Assembly (NCBI RefSeq): GCF_000346465.2
Contig: NC_034009.1
Span: 11,249,651-11,313,650 of the forward strand
DNA: 64,000 bases
Direction of reading: 5' to 3'
Origin: Prunus persica
Lineage: Eukaryota > Streptophyta > Magnoliopsida > Rosales > Rosaceae
Position numbers and translations under genes: made by a program. Below the pieces are notes generated by a model. The model ran no database searches and was not told where the DNA came from. It saw only the letters and a list, made by a program, of their open reading frames with translations. Below, in pieces: positions 12,283 through 24,262 of this stretch. Position 1 is the first letter of the stretch. Every line of letters starts with the position of its first letter.

Positions 12283-13148
12283 TTTCTTAGTGAATGGGTA
12301 GGTAGGGTGTGGCTTAGGGGAGGGTTTTGCTTGCTTTGATTTTGAATTGTGCTATGTTTGCCTCCACCCACCCACACTCCTTAAATATAGCAAAATGCTC
12401 TTGGTCTCAATAGGTAGCTGTCACCTCCACCTTAACCACATGGCTTCATGTTTCTCCTTACGATGGTCCACTTTTGTACAAAGGTCACGTGGTAAAGGGC
12501 CAATGGACAATTAAAGAAGATAGGTACAAAATTTTAATTCCAACCCATCAATATGGCTACATTTTGGCTAGTTTTATATGATCCTAAACTTTAAGCGGTA
12601 GCCTACAGTACCTAAATCTTAAGCGGCAGCCTACAATCCTACTTTTATTTCTATTATAATGGGTACTCAGCTAAAGCCAGAAACTGCCGTAAGTACTTAA
12701 GCCTTAAGTCGCGGCCTACAGTCGTACTTTTATTTCTATTTTTTTCTTCTCTTCTCCTTCTTGCTCATCTTACTCGTGGTAATCAACTGGATTCACAACC
12801 GCCATCTTCAGTTTCATTTTCCATACTTCTTCCTTGATATGGTTCAACTCCAAAGTGCATGCACATTGGTATACACGGAAAAATGCCTTCTTAATTGCAT
12901 ACACATTAGTATACAAAAAATGCCTATTTTATTTTACGTGCATATGCATACACCCTTTCAAAATACAAAATAAATTTCATTTTTCATTGTTGACATTAAT
13001 TTGTTAGATTTTGCCTAATGGTCAAACTTGTTTTCAATTCCTATATTTATTGTGGTTATAAAGTTGTTAATACTGTTGGGTGACTATTGTCGTTAACATG
13101 GCCACCTTTATGAAATTTAATAACTTTTTTTTTTGTCTGTTAATATTG

Positions 13149-13270
13149 TCAAATTTGATGAAAATTTTGAACAACGTTAATTGCTTCATTTACATGTTCC
13201 TCAGCAACCAACAAACTATTTGTTACCTCTCTAAAATTTAAGAAAGCAATGTGAGAAGCAATTGGCATTT
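13149..13270 (-). pseudogene. Small unknown ORF, array unit 5, truncated
   Basis: Starts MPIASHIAFLNFREVTN, clearly homologous to the other units, and keeps the LLVAEEHVNEAI core. It then breaks off where unrelated sequence (about 12855-13150) replaces the rest of the unit. An in-frame reading extends upstream into what is leader sequence in the other copies. It is most likely a dead copy disrupted by insertion or deletion. Confidence 0.4.
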
Positions 13271-13978
13271 TCTTGGTGAATGAGTAGCTAGGGCTTGGCT
13301 TGTGGAAAGGTTTTGCTTGCTTTGATTTTGAATTGTGATATGTTTGGGTCCACCCATCTACACTCTCTCCTAAAATAGAACAAAATTCTCTTAGTCCCAA
13401 TAGGTAGCTGCCACCTCCAACTCAACCACATGGCTTCATGTTTCTCACCAAGATGATCCACTTTTGTACAAAGGTCATAAGAAGTCAAATGTGGTCAAGG
13501 GCCAATGGACAATTAAAGAAGATCGGTACAAAACTTTAATTACAATACATCAATATGGCTACATTTTGGCTAGTTCTATATGATCGTAAGCTTTAAGTGG
13601 CGGCCTGCAGTACTTAAGCCTTAAGCGGCAGCTTACAATCCTACTTTTACTTCAATTACAATGGGAGCTCACCTAGATCCAGAAATTGCCCTAAGTACCT
13701 AAGTATTAAGCCGCGACATACATTCCTATATTTGTTCCTGTTTTTTTCTTCTTCTCTTCTCCTTCTTCCTCCTCTTACTCGTGGTAATTAGCTGGATTCA
13801 TAGCCACCATCTTCACTTTCATTTTCCATACTTCTTCCTTGATATGGTTCAACTCCAAACCATCTTTGATCTTCTTACTTTTTTTGTCAAACGAAACGGT
13901 GTGACTCACAGACCCTATCTGCCATTTTGCCTTCATGGCAAGTTGAAGAAGTGTGTAGAAGAGGTCCTCTTCAGACAG

Positions 13979-14331
13979 GTCATAGAAGCTGAGATATTAG
14001 TTTTTTATTTTTTGCCTTAAGCTTGTAGTGACTAAAGGTTTGTCAAAGGTGATTGTTGAGATGGATTCAGCGATTGTTGTCCACCTTCTTCAACAACATT
14101 ATTTTGATTGATTCACACCCACTTGCTGGCCTAGTTGTTAGATGTGAGGAAGTTATGAACCAGATTGAGACTTATGTGGTGCAGCATATTTTTAGAGAGA
14201 AAAGTTGTGTGGCTGATTGTCTTGCAAATGAGAGTTACAACATGGGGTTGAGAGTTCGCTATTTTAATTCAGCTTCGGATTGGATAATATCTTTATTAGT
14301 TGATGATTTGGTAGGGGTTTCTCGTACCCAG
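13979..14331 (+). pseudogene. Frameshifted RNase H-like fragment of retroelement origin
   Basis: Three pieces in different frames add up to the RVT_3 type RNase H domain found in plant LINE-derived proteins. They are an EAEI segment near 13985, then KGLSKVIVEMDSAIVVHLL (about 14036-14085), then a long piece with SHPLAGLVVRCEEVMNQIE, the REKSCVADCLAN motif and a GVSRTQ end (about 14104-14331). The conserved acidic residues of EAE, EMDS and the terminal AD are visible. At least two frame breaks, near 14005-14020 and 14085-14105, and the lack of a reverse transcriptase make this a dead fragment. It abuts the truncated last unit of the tandem array. Confidence 0.75.
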
Positions 14332-14383
14332 TTGATGAGTAGTACTACAATGTAGTTTCTGTGTTTGGGGTTCTTGCCCAAGA

Positions 14384-14851
14384 TCCCGTTTGGCTCATGG
14401 GAAATGAGACTTGGGAATGGAAAATCAATTACTTTCTCATGTTTGGTAAGTCCAGGCATGGGAAATTGTTGCATGGCCTATGAGAAAGTAGGGGGGAAAG
14501 TGAAGCCATCCTCCCAACTTAGGTTTTGTTTTCCCTCATCATTGGAAAGTTTGGGAAAATGAGCCAATATTAAATAAATATTTTTCATGACCATTTTGTC
14601 CCCATTAACAATTTAGAATTACAATATATCATTAAATGCATTCTTTTTATTATTTGGTTTAGTATGGGTATAATTGAAAATTTATACAAACTTTGTTTTC
14701 CATTCCTACTCAAAACAAATATGGAAAATGAAATAAAGTGATATCTCCTGGTTACTTTCCCAGCATTACCAAACGTGGGAAAGGAATCTTCCATTTCCCA
14801 ACCCTTGGGAAATAATTTCCCATCAAATTCATTTCGTGAACCAAACAGGGA
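14384..14851. mobile_element. MITE-like foldback element
   Basis: The ends are inverted and similar over roughly 80-100 bp. The left end is TCCCGTTTGGCTCATGGGAA and the right end, read inverted, is TCCCTGTTTGGTTCACGAAA. Both contain repeated TGGGAAAT and GTTTGGTAA words. The interior is AT-rich with no conserved ORF. I could not identify a convincing target-site duplication, so the superfamily is unresolved. Confidence 0.6.
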
Positions 14852-15133
14852 CATAGGGTAGTTACTAGACAAAAGTTTATATGTGGGGCACGCATCAATT
14901 ATAGTTCCTTTGATGTCATCTCCAACGGCTACAAGCAAAATAAATTGATGTTGTTCTTGTTTTTTTTTCAAAAATCATATCTTCTCTGAATTTAAACATT
15001 TTGAGGTTTATTTGTTTGAAAAAAATAAAATAAACCTAACACACACAAAATTAATTTTATAAAATTAATAAAAAACATATTTAGATTTATATCTTCCTCA
15101 TTGAAGCAAAAATCATATTTACAACTCAGGAAG

Positions 15134-16057
15134 TAGAGGTGTCAAACGAGTTGGCCCGGGCTGGCCCGTCCCATTTAAACTCTTGCTTTTAAGGTCTTCG
15201 TGTCGGGCTAGCTCGGCCCATTTAATTTATCAGGTCATGCCATGTCGGTCCATTCAGTAAAATCATTGATCCCAGTCCAACCTAAAGCCCATGTCCATAT
15301 TGGAACAGGTTGGGCCGTGCTCTTGCCTTGCCCGTACTCATGCCATACTCGGGCCCAAGAACCAACCCATTTAATTTGAATTTTGTTTCACTTGATTTTT
15401 TTTCCTACTAGATAATTCAAATTATAAACATTAAAAATGTAATTAGAGGCAAGAAATGATGAACTATTTGAAAACATTAATCAATCAAACATCCAAACAA
15501 TATGAAACAACAGAGGGTAAAAAGTGTTCAACTCCAACTTTTCAGCTTTAAACAACGTATTATTTTATATGCGAAGAAACATCTTGCTTTGATTATAAAA
15601 AAACATCTTGCTTTGATTATAAGAGAAGCGTATATGTCATATGTACTGATTAGATATCAAGTCCAATGTTGTTTAATTAATTTGTAATTGATATGTTTAA
15701 TTAATTAAGGACCCAAGTAATTTCACTAAAGTGAAAGAAATCAAATATATGTTTATGATTAAAAAAAACCATATAAACAATGACATTAGATGTCAAATTA
15801 CTGCATTTTGACTTTTGAGAAGAAAAAAAATGTTAAGTGGGTCGAGATCGGGCCGTTTTGAAGCGGGCTTGAGCTTGGGCCGTGCTTGAAGCAGGCTCGG
15901 GCCAGGGGCTGGCTCGGTCCATTGGACCTCATTTTTATATCCCAGCCCGGCCCATGTTTTCATGTCGTGCCAATGATAACCTACTAATATTCTTGTTCGT
16001 GTCGTGTCGTGCTTCATTTAAACAGGCTAGGCCGGCCAGTCCCGTTTGACACCTCTA
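15134..16057. mobile_element. hAT-like non-autonomous element
   Basis: Bounded by TAGAGGTGTCAAACG on the left and its inverse CGTTTGACACCTCTA on the right. GC-rich subterminal tracts contain repeated GGCCCGGGC, GGGCCG and CGGGCC words in both orientations. This is the layout of a widespread plant hAT-type non-autonomous family. The flanking octamers tcaggaag and cctggagg match at only five of eight positions, so the target duplication is decayed. No transposase ORF was seen. Confidence 0.65.
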
Positions 16058-19000
16058 CCTGGAGGTGTAAAAGGGATGTAAAAGTGACTTTACATCCACG
16101 AAAATACACCCCCCACTGTGAATGCTCTAACAAAAAGAAAGAACTAAGACTTACAAGTGCAGTTACATTATTGAACAATAGCAACCTATGCATTGACAAC
16201 TACACACAACTTGCCAACCACAATCTAGCAACCTAGTAAATGCAAATACCAATTTCAGGAAATAATACCAATGATAGCAGCATATGAATAATAAAGTTGA
16301 TTCTCTCGATTCCCCACAGTAAATTTTGAAAAGCGTGACACCAGCGAACCAGCATCCCTTGGCTTTGATATAACCTGGACATTCTTGCATCATCTTCTTA
16401 CTTGTGTATACTTTTGTCCCCTTTATTGCTTGTGGCTTGTGTACTTAGTTAATATTAATTAATTGTTAACTTAGTTAATATTAATTAATTGTTAACTCTT
16501 TGACAATCTTGTGATTAATGAATCAAACAGCCCTTTGAAAAGGATTTTGGATTGTTTGAGTGTTTCGAACAAAACAAAAAAATTGTTTGAGCGTGGTGCT
16601 TCTTGTATTAGTCAATCAAATAGGCTATCAACTATGTGACTTATTTAGTGGATTGAAGCAATATTTTTACATATTCATAGCGTATGAGGATTATTGTGTC
16701 TCATCCTAAATCTTTCACATTGCGGACATAACATATATAAATTATGTGTTTGTTATAAAATTGGATATAGATTATGTGTTTGTTATAAAATTGGATATAG
16801 ATGGTTGTTGGGATGTATATTGAACTTGGGATGGTGGAGAAATTGGAAAAGCTACTTGTAGATTTAATGGAGACCAATCAAGTCTCAGAAGTTTTGTTAC
16901 TAGGGGTGGCTGTGGGTAAGGATTATGGTGGATAGGGGGTAGGGAAGGATGGTCGTGGGTAGGTAGGAAGATTGGGGTGACTGGGATGATGGGTAGAGTT
17001 TTTAATTATGTGAAAATATTTTTTCTTATTTTTTTTAAAAACTTTTAATTATTATAATATTTTAATTATATTTTATCCAAGTGGAGAAGGTGGGCTCCAC
17101 TTGACACTTCACTCACCTAATTGGTGGATGATGATTCATGTGTATGAAATTACACAAATACCCTTGCCACGTCATCAAAGTTAACAGACTTTTAGATCGA
17201 GTTGACGGAAGGGGCAAAGTGGGTCACAAACCTCGGTTAAGGGATGAAAGTTGGTCATTTTGAATTTAGGGGGCAAAGTGAGATTTAACCGAAGTTTCAA
17301 AGGGCACTACAGTAAATAAGCATTTAATTAACTAATTATTAAGTAGGGTTTTAAGTGTTTTTGTTTACCTAATTTAAGTTATTTTTTTAAGTATGCTCGT
17401 GAAGTGCAAACATAAGCATAATACATTTATTTACTTATATAATGTGGAAGCCTATTTTATGTATGATACGTTTTCATATAATGGTAATAGTAATCCCATG
17501 GTATAAGGTTAGAGACTTTTAATAAATGGAAATTGCATTATTTTTTTAATTATAGAGATTAGGGGTGGGACTTCTAACAAATGCAAATTGGATGAGGATT
17601 ATGTTCAGATTGTGTCTCATCCTAAATCTTTCATATTGAGGATATAACATATTAGATTGGATCTGGATTTTGTATTTGTTATAAAATTCTCAAGACACAA
17701 CTCAAGTTGGTTTTATAATGGTAAGTTCTAACATTTTGACCAAGATATATAAAATAAATAAATAAATTCTTACATTAAATTATAACGTTTGGTATGAAAA
17801 CAAGTTATATCATGCATTTGAGCTAGATTAATTAATTGTTATTACCTATTTGTAGTTAACTTTTTTTTCTCTAACTTGGCAATTTGACCAAAATGTGTTC
17901 CCTTCTAAACTTGTCTTGGTTTTTTGATAGCATAGTTTTCATTTTGGCATGTAATTGCAGTTAGATTATAATGATGACATAACCCAACAATGGCAAACCC
18001 TACAATATGAGGCAACTCCACACAACTTCCCAACCACACTCAAATTACAAAATACAAATACCAATTTGATGAATAATAGTAATACTAAAGATAGATACCA
18101 ATCCCAGCACTGAAAGAATAAAAACTTCCTACGCAAAATTAATTCTCTGATATTGGTTTGGTTAGTATGACAAGCAACATGAGTAAAAAATAATTAAATA
18201 ATAATTTATGCAGGCTATAATGATGATGAGCTCGACTATAGGTCTAACGAGTCAACTTGTACAACTTTCTGATGTCAGGCGCATCACCATTCACGTGATT
18301 GAGAGTGACCAACATCAACAAATACAAACCCTTTGTTCTATTATCTTTTAACTGAACTATTTTTTGACAAGATTTTAAGTGAACATATACATGAAGAAAG
18401 CATTCGTTGAATACGCAAGTTTATTTAAACTTGATATGTATAAGCTAATTACACCAATAGTTTTCATTGATGAATAAGAGAGAGACAATTTACTCAGGAT
18501 ACATCATACACTAATTAGAAATATAAGATAATTAATAAGCCAATTACAATAACAAAAAATAATTCACACTAATTAGCTAGTCAATTGGTCTCATTTTGCT
18601 TGAAACCAATTGACTAGCTTGAAAGAAAAACAAAATGTCTAAAGAGAAGCTATATATTTAAAACTAATAGAAGTTGGTTTTATAATGATAAGTTCTAACA
18701 TTTTGATCAAGATATTTTTTTTTTTAAAGTGCTAACATTAAATTATGATATTTGGTATGAAAATAAGTTATATCATGCATTTGAGTTATACTAGACTAGA
18801 GTTCATGGACCATTTTACATGACTTTTGCCATTGTATTGGACTAATTCTCTAAAAAAACATTATTAATAAGTAAGTAAATCAAACATATTCCCCTGAATT
18901 ACAAGAATATTGATGATCTCTATAACATGATATGTGGTTGACAACTACACATTGATATAGGCGGCATCTAAATTCTCTAGTTTGCAAAGCATATTGATGC

Positions 19001-20614
19001 AGATTTTGTCTATCTTCTCTTTATTCAAGTTTTACTTAAATTTTCAACAAAAAAAGTGTTTCATAACAAAGAGAAAGAACGAAAACTTGCAACTGCAGTT
19101 ACATTACTGAACAATGGCAACCCATGCATCTGGTAACTCCACACAACTTGCCAACTACAATCAAATGGAAATTGCATTTGATATAATGTGGAAGCCTATG
19201 TTATGTGTGATAAATTTTCATATAATGGTAAACTAATAGTAATACCATTATCTGGTTTAGTCTACCAATTCCATTCACAAAGGATAGATGTCTTCGACAT
19301 GCACCTAAGGGGCTCGCATTCCTGTAGTTAAATCCAAAAAAAAATTGAGGTTCATTACCATAAACCAAACTTATATTGTGCATTTTTATGTTACAGTAAA
19401 ACAAATGAGCTAGTTATTCCAAATTGCAGATGTTATGTGAGTTTGAAAACTCGTAAGCAAAGATGGATCAATGGGACCCACTTGAGATGGCTTAGTAGGC
19501 TCGACATCTACCTCAACATTAGTACCATGAGCAGCAGCTGGATCTTCAACCTATTTAGTATCCTCGGAGTGGTATAGGAGACCATAATGGGGTTGGTCCT
19601 CTTGAGGGGCTAACCTCACCACTCCATGTCTTTTCGTTGAGGTTGTGGAATGCACTCTATCAGGTCGACATTATGCAGCCTCAGTAGTACCTCTACGACT
19701 CCTTTTTATATATGAAAAATAATATTAAGTACAAACTCATAAACGAATTTGGTAGATTACCATTGAAAAACTAAAACTAATTCGATAGACTACCACCTTT
19801 ATTGTACCATGAGTAGCAGCTACATCTTCAACCTCTATTGGCCATTCGTCTTATATGCTTCATGTTATTAAAAATTGTGTTTTTCCTTTTATGTAAACTC
19901 TTGTTATTAAAAATTGTGTTTTTCCTTTTCGGTAAAACTCTTACTCAAACCCTTTAAATATAAATAATAAATAAAATAAAGCTTTAATAGTAAAGTAAAA
20001 ATAAAAAAAATAAATGAATAAGTCAAATAAGTCAAAAGTAAGAAAGCAAGCCTGGTATAGTGAAAGCACATTAAAGACACTGTCCTAAAACCTTTATAGC
20101 CTCCCTATGTGCAGGTAATGACGGTCTACAAGACTCCAAAATACGACCCCAATACGCAGGCTCAAGATCCGCTATGAGCACGTTCATAGTCGGATAGAAA
20201 TCTCCAAGCCATAGAATCGTTGCCCAAAAATAATAATATGAAAAGTAAATAATATATGAAAGTAGGAGTATATAGAAATCAGATTGTGGTGTGTTCAAAT
20301 GTGAAGGAAGGGTGGCCTTTTATAGGCATCTAACACTGGTAACCTCCAGACACATTAAAACCAGAAAAATTAAGGCAATATAAAATAAAAACTGAAAATA
20401 AAAACAATTGTAACTCCCATAATAAATAAAAGAAAACAGCCAAAATATTAAAACAAAATTAAAACGTTAAATTTTAAAAACCTTTCAAATAATAACACTT
20501 CCTCTATGTACAAAAGCAAATACATGCATGTCAAAACTTTTGATTTGACACATACATGTGGAACATATACTACGAATAGACATGCCACTGGATGTTCAGT
20601 CTTCATTTATATAG
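16058..20614. other. AT-rich spacer with dispersed degenerate repeats
   Basis: No conserved gene was found. Related segments recur in this stretch: a block containing acaacttgccaaccacaatc-like text appears near 16205, 18020 and 19140, and a block around aatgtggaagcctattttat appears near 17441 and 19182. Two exact short tandem duplications are visible at about 16443-16496 and 16740-16799. A minus-strand ORF at 20071-20298 and broken frames at 19440-19700 look like fragments of an old mobile-element protein, but I cannot assign them. Confidence 0.5.
16740..16799. repeat. 30-bp direct duplication
   Basis: The 30-bp segment starting attatgtgtttgttataaaa is repeated twice in immediate succession. 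A diverged third relative occurs near 17670. It looks like a replication-slippage duplication in the spacer. Confidence 0.85.
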
Positions 20615-21127
20615 GGGTTAATCGTTTTATTAGTCCCTGAATTTAGACCCGATTTGCATTTGAGTCTCTCAATTTTCAAAATCGTTCCCGTGATCATTTA
20701 ACTTCAGTTTCGTTGGGACAAATGGTCATGCCGTCAATTTTGTTAACTTTTCTATTAAATGCAGGGGCAAAATGGTATTTTTGTATTAAATTGATGAAAA
20801 TATGAATACAAAATTAAAATTAAACTCTCTCTATATCCCCCTCTATTCCGATTTTTACTCCCCAAAAACTTGATTTTTTTTTTGAGGGTTTTTTATTTGA
20901 TTTGATTTTATTGTTCTTTTAAAGATGTTATTTTTTATTCATTTTTTTGTTTTAATATAAAAATACCATTTTAACTCTGCGTTTAATAGAAAAAGTTAAC
21001 AAAATTGACGGCAGAACCATTTGTCCTAACAAAAGTGAAATTAAAGGACCACGGAAACGATTTTGAAAATTGAGGGACTCAAATATAAATTAGGTCTAAA
21101 TTTATGGACTAATAAAATGATTAACCC
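20615..21127. mobile_element. Long-TIR MITE, probable Mutator-like, copy 2
   Basis: A 513-bp element of the same family as 787-1099. It starts GGGTTAATCGTTTTATTAGT and ends with the inverse. Its terminal repeats are over 100 bp and include the shared words ttgcatttgag, caaatggt and aattttgttaactttt in opposite orientations. The flanking 9-mers tttatatag (20606-20614) and tttatagag (21128-21136) match at eight of nine positions, supporting a Mutator-type insertion. There is no ORF. Confidence 0.8.
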
Positions 21128-21519
21128 TTTATAGAGGAAGGAATAAGCTCCATCTTCATATTTTAATATATCTTCATTGTTTTGTCCATTACCCACTGGA
21201 TGCTCAATCTCATCTGTGTTAGTATGAAAATAGTGTTGTCATTTCCTAGACTCTAGCATAGGTTGAAAATTTGTGTGTGAAGAATTGTTACTAGACGTTT
21301 TGGCACAACTCATTCAACCCCATACATCCGAGGCTTGACTTGACCGATATGAGAAACTTGATTTCAGGTAAATCATGACATAATCATGCATTCATTATAG
21401 GATTCCTAGTTTCAGTTTTTTGTTTTATTAGATATTGTTTTAATAGATATTGTTTTTCTATTAAAAATTGATTGGTTGGCGTTTTTCAATAAGAATCCAT
21501 ATTGAACTAATATTCATGT

Positions 21520-22160
21520 TGGAAAACCAATTGTGGTCTTCTTAAGAGTCCAAATTAAGCTAAAAGTTCATAGTTATTATTGAAGTGGGTTTGGTACTCG
21601 TGTGCGGTCATCTGACTAGGTATAGGAAGCTTTGATTAAAAGCAGCTTGCATCTCTTTGGTTTTTTACGGTTTTTGATATTGGGTTGAGCATATAGAATT
21701 CTCAAGAAAAAGCTGTTGTGCACATATTTGAGATAAATCATCAAGTGTTCCATATTTACTTGGTGATTTATCAAACACTTTAATCATTTATATTGCATTC
21801 ATATGCATGTCGGTGACTCATACGGTTGAGTGCACTAAGACCGTGGTGGCGGTTTTCCTCCGGCGAGCTTGAAACAATCGTGGCCAGTATTGCGTTCAAC
21901 ATAAGGAGTGTCGAAGATCATCCTGTGACAGAAGTTGAGTTACAAAGAAGTCGGTAAACATTATCTAGAATGAGTCTAGGATAAGTGTGTGAGTACTTCC
22001 TGTAATCATCGTTCTATAGTGGATTTGAGTTGGACTGAGGAGTCCCGTGGATTTTCCCCAGAGGTGGGGTTTCACCACGTAAAATAATTCTCTGCGTGTT
22101 CTTTTATTTTAAGCTTTACACATCTCAGGATTGATAACTAATATCAATCCTGCTTCAAAG
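21520..22160 (+). mobile_element. Copia-type LTR fragment or solo LTR
   Basis: The sequence starts with TGTTGGAAAA and later shows the typical R-U5 layout of plant Ty1/copia LTRs. This is a ctatagtggattt-like segment, a short GC-rich stretch with tggattttcccc, then tttcaccacgtaaaa and a T-rich tail. I could not place the CA end or a 5-bp target duplication, and no primer-binding site or internal coding region follows. It is a likely LTR relic with uncertain borders. Confidence 0.45.
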
Positions 22161-22619
22161 GTTGATCATTATTTATTGCAAAAAATTCGAATTAGCTTGT
22201 TTAACCTTCTCCGGGCATATATAGATATCCTACAGGTATTTTCAATCTGCATATAAAAGAAATCAAAGAAAGCAACCATTTGACATGAAAGTGTGAAGCG
22301 ATAGCAATTCACGGCTTGATAAAATAATATTGTATTCCTTCTCTCCTCTTTTGACTGGTGCACATGGGCTGCCACTTTATTCTTTATTGATGCTGGCTGC
22401 CCATTTTTTTTCTTAATAAAGTTGTAAAGATAATATTAAAATAAGTAGCTCTAGTATTCTTTATTCCTTTCCTCCAATGAGATAGTGACACATGGTGAAT
22501 CAACCAAGCTCCCCTGTCAAGGCTCGGTTTCTCCATTGATGTAGCTAATGAAAGTTGGTTAGCATCATGCTTAACTCTTTTTCGAACATGATTCAATATA
22601 GGACAGTCTGAGAAGGCAA

Positions 22620-23260
22620 CACTTATCCAAATGCTCCCATATTTGGATATGTTATACTAAACATCAGGAAAAACAACTCTCATGAAGAAGTCAAATTCAT
22701 TTGAGAGGGGCAAGCAAGTCGAATTGCTCTCTCGGACACACTGATCGTCACGAGCGACATCCCTTTGAGCAAGCTTGAGTGTTTAGCACTATGAGAATGA
22801 TACACTGATCGGATTGCTCCCATATTTGGATAAGTTGTCGTACACATCTGGAGGAATAATTACCATGAAGAAGTCAACTTCATTTGACTAGTGGAAAGGC
22901 CCTATCAAACAAAATTTATCGGATTGACCATCACTGGATTTTTCCTAAACCAACTTCAATGTTTATTGTTTGTTTGAAGATGTTATACTTATCCCATTGC
23001 TCTCAAATTTGGAAACGATGTAGTAGGTATCTGTAGGAACATCTTTCATGAAGAAAGAAAACTCCATCGGGCACTTTAAATCCTTGTCAAACACAATATA
23101 TCTACTGATACTGAAATGCCTCTTGCATATGTTGCAGTTTTTGTTCGTTGGAGGATGCAATACTTGTTCAATTGCTTCCAAATGTAGACACGTGACAGTA
23201 GACACTGAAGTGAACAACTTTCAAGAAGAAAGAAACTTCAATTGAGCAATGAAAATTCCC
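22620..23260. repeat. Four diverged tandem repeats of about 180 bp
   Basis: A block beginning with a gctcccatatttgga-like phrase and containing catgaagaagtcaa recurs at about 22628, 22815, 22997 and 23172 (spacings 187, 182 and 175 bp). On the minus strand the third copy lies within an 84-residue ORF (22963-23217) containing PMEFSFFMKDVPTDTYY. I do not recognise the product. It may be the remains of a gene with repeated domains. Confidence 0.5.
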
Positions 23261-23633
23261 TGTCGGGCACAATTCATATGACTTCAGTTATGCTTAGCCA
23301 TGAGTTTGGCTATATTTTTGTTCAAAGAGCAATATCTCCTATTCTAAGACAAAAATTCTATTTTTGGTCCAAACAGTAATATATATGGATTGATAGGTGG
23401 AATCCATCCAATAGTCCAAATTCGATAATTAGATTTGAATTTGAATTGAGGTATATCCAATTCGAATCCGATCCGTTTACAAGCCTAATTAAGGTTTGCT
23501 TGACAATAAAAGCTTTTGAATATATGAATTCTTGAATTGATATTTATTTATATTTACTAAAATAAAGAATTGATATTTATGTCAATTAAAAAATAAAATA
23601 AACAAGAATGTATTTATCTTGCTTATTTTATAA

Positions 23634-24262
23634 GAGCATCTCCAAGAGAGATATCAAATACCAAACATCAAATTTAAATTTGATGAATGATGTTGTAATT
23701 TGACATCTTACACAACTTTACACTCTACCCGATACGTTAAATTAAATTATTATTTTATTATATTTTAGTGTTGATTCATTTTTAATTAAAAAGAAAAAGA
23801 AAAGAAAAAATAATAAGATATTCATTTGACATCTTGCTTTTGGGATGTCAAAAATAACATCTCAATCTCCAGCTTTCATTCTACATCAATTTTGACATAT
23901 CAGTTGGAGTGATATGAGATGTTATTTCTAGCTGTTAAATGTCTATGTAGCACATTTGACACATCGGTTGGAGATAACAAAAATTGAAGGTCAAAGTTGC
24001 TTAAACCGAGTAGTCAAATCCTACATGAATTTGAAGGCTGGAAAAGATATGTGAAAAATAACATATCAACCCACTACCATTTCTTCTCTCTTTAAAACTT
24101 TATGCATCATATGAGCCCCATTTGCTTTAAAAAATATAATAAAATAATATGATATTTGATATTTTGGGTGGAGTTAAATTTTTTCCAAAGTATCAAATTG
24201 CCACATAAGCCATCAAATTCAAATTTAACATTTTGCATTTGACATCTCTCTTGGAGATACTC
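23634..24262. mobile_element. Foldback MITE with TAA target duplication
   Basis: The ends are GAGCATCTCCAAGAGAGAT and the inverse of GAGTATCTCCAAGAGAGAT, with similarity extending about 75 bp inward. Both sides are flanked by TAA (23631-23633 and 24263-24265), the 3-bp duplication typical of PIF/Harbinger-class elements. The interior repeats tttgacatct-like words in both orientations and has no ORF. Confidence 0.75.

Larger units (their letters stand above)
9290..13976. repeat. Tandem array of about 0.82-kb units, five copies plus a partial sixth
   Basis: The same block recurs about every 810-830 bp. Landmarks in plus orientation are the phrase ttgatatggttcaactcc (near 9553, 10358, 11188, 12022, 12834 and 13838) and the reverse complement of a conserved ATG context (start codons at 9813, 10620, 11452, 12282 and 13270). 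Each unit also holds one or two copies of a motif around ccttaagcggcggcctaca. On the minus strand each full unit has a TATA-like CTATTTAAGGA about 110 bases upstream of the ATG, then a small ORF. The fifth unit is interrupted by about 300 bp of foreign sequence at about 12855-13150. The sixth is cut off at about 13976 by an RNase H fragment. No TIR, LTR or primer-binding site was seen at the unit edges. Confidence 0.85.

Noticed and set aside
14585..14971. Minus-strand 128-residue ORF
   Set aside because: Most of it lies inside the foldback element 14384-14851 and no conserved motif is present.
20071..20298. Minus-strand 75-residue ORF with a LEPAYWGRILESCRPSLP segment
   Set aside because: It has protein-like composition but no upstream or downstream exons and no recognised family; too weak to call a gene.
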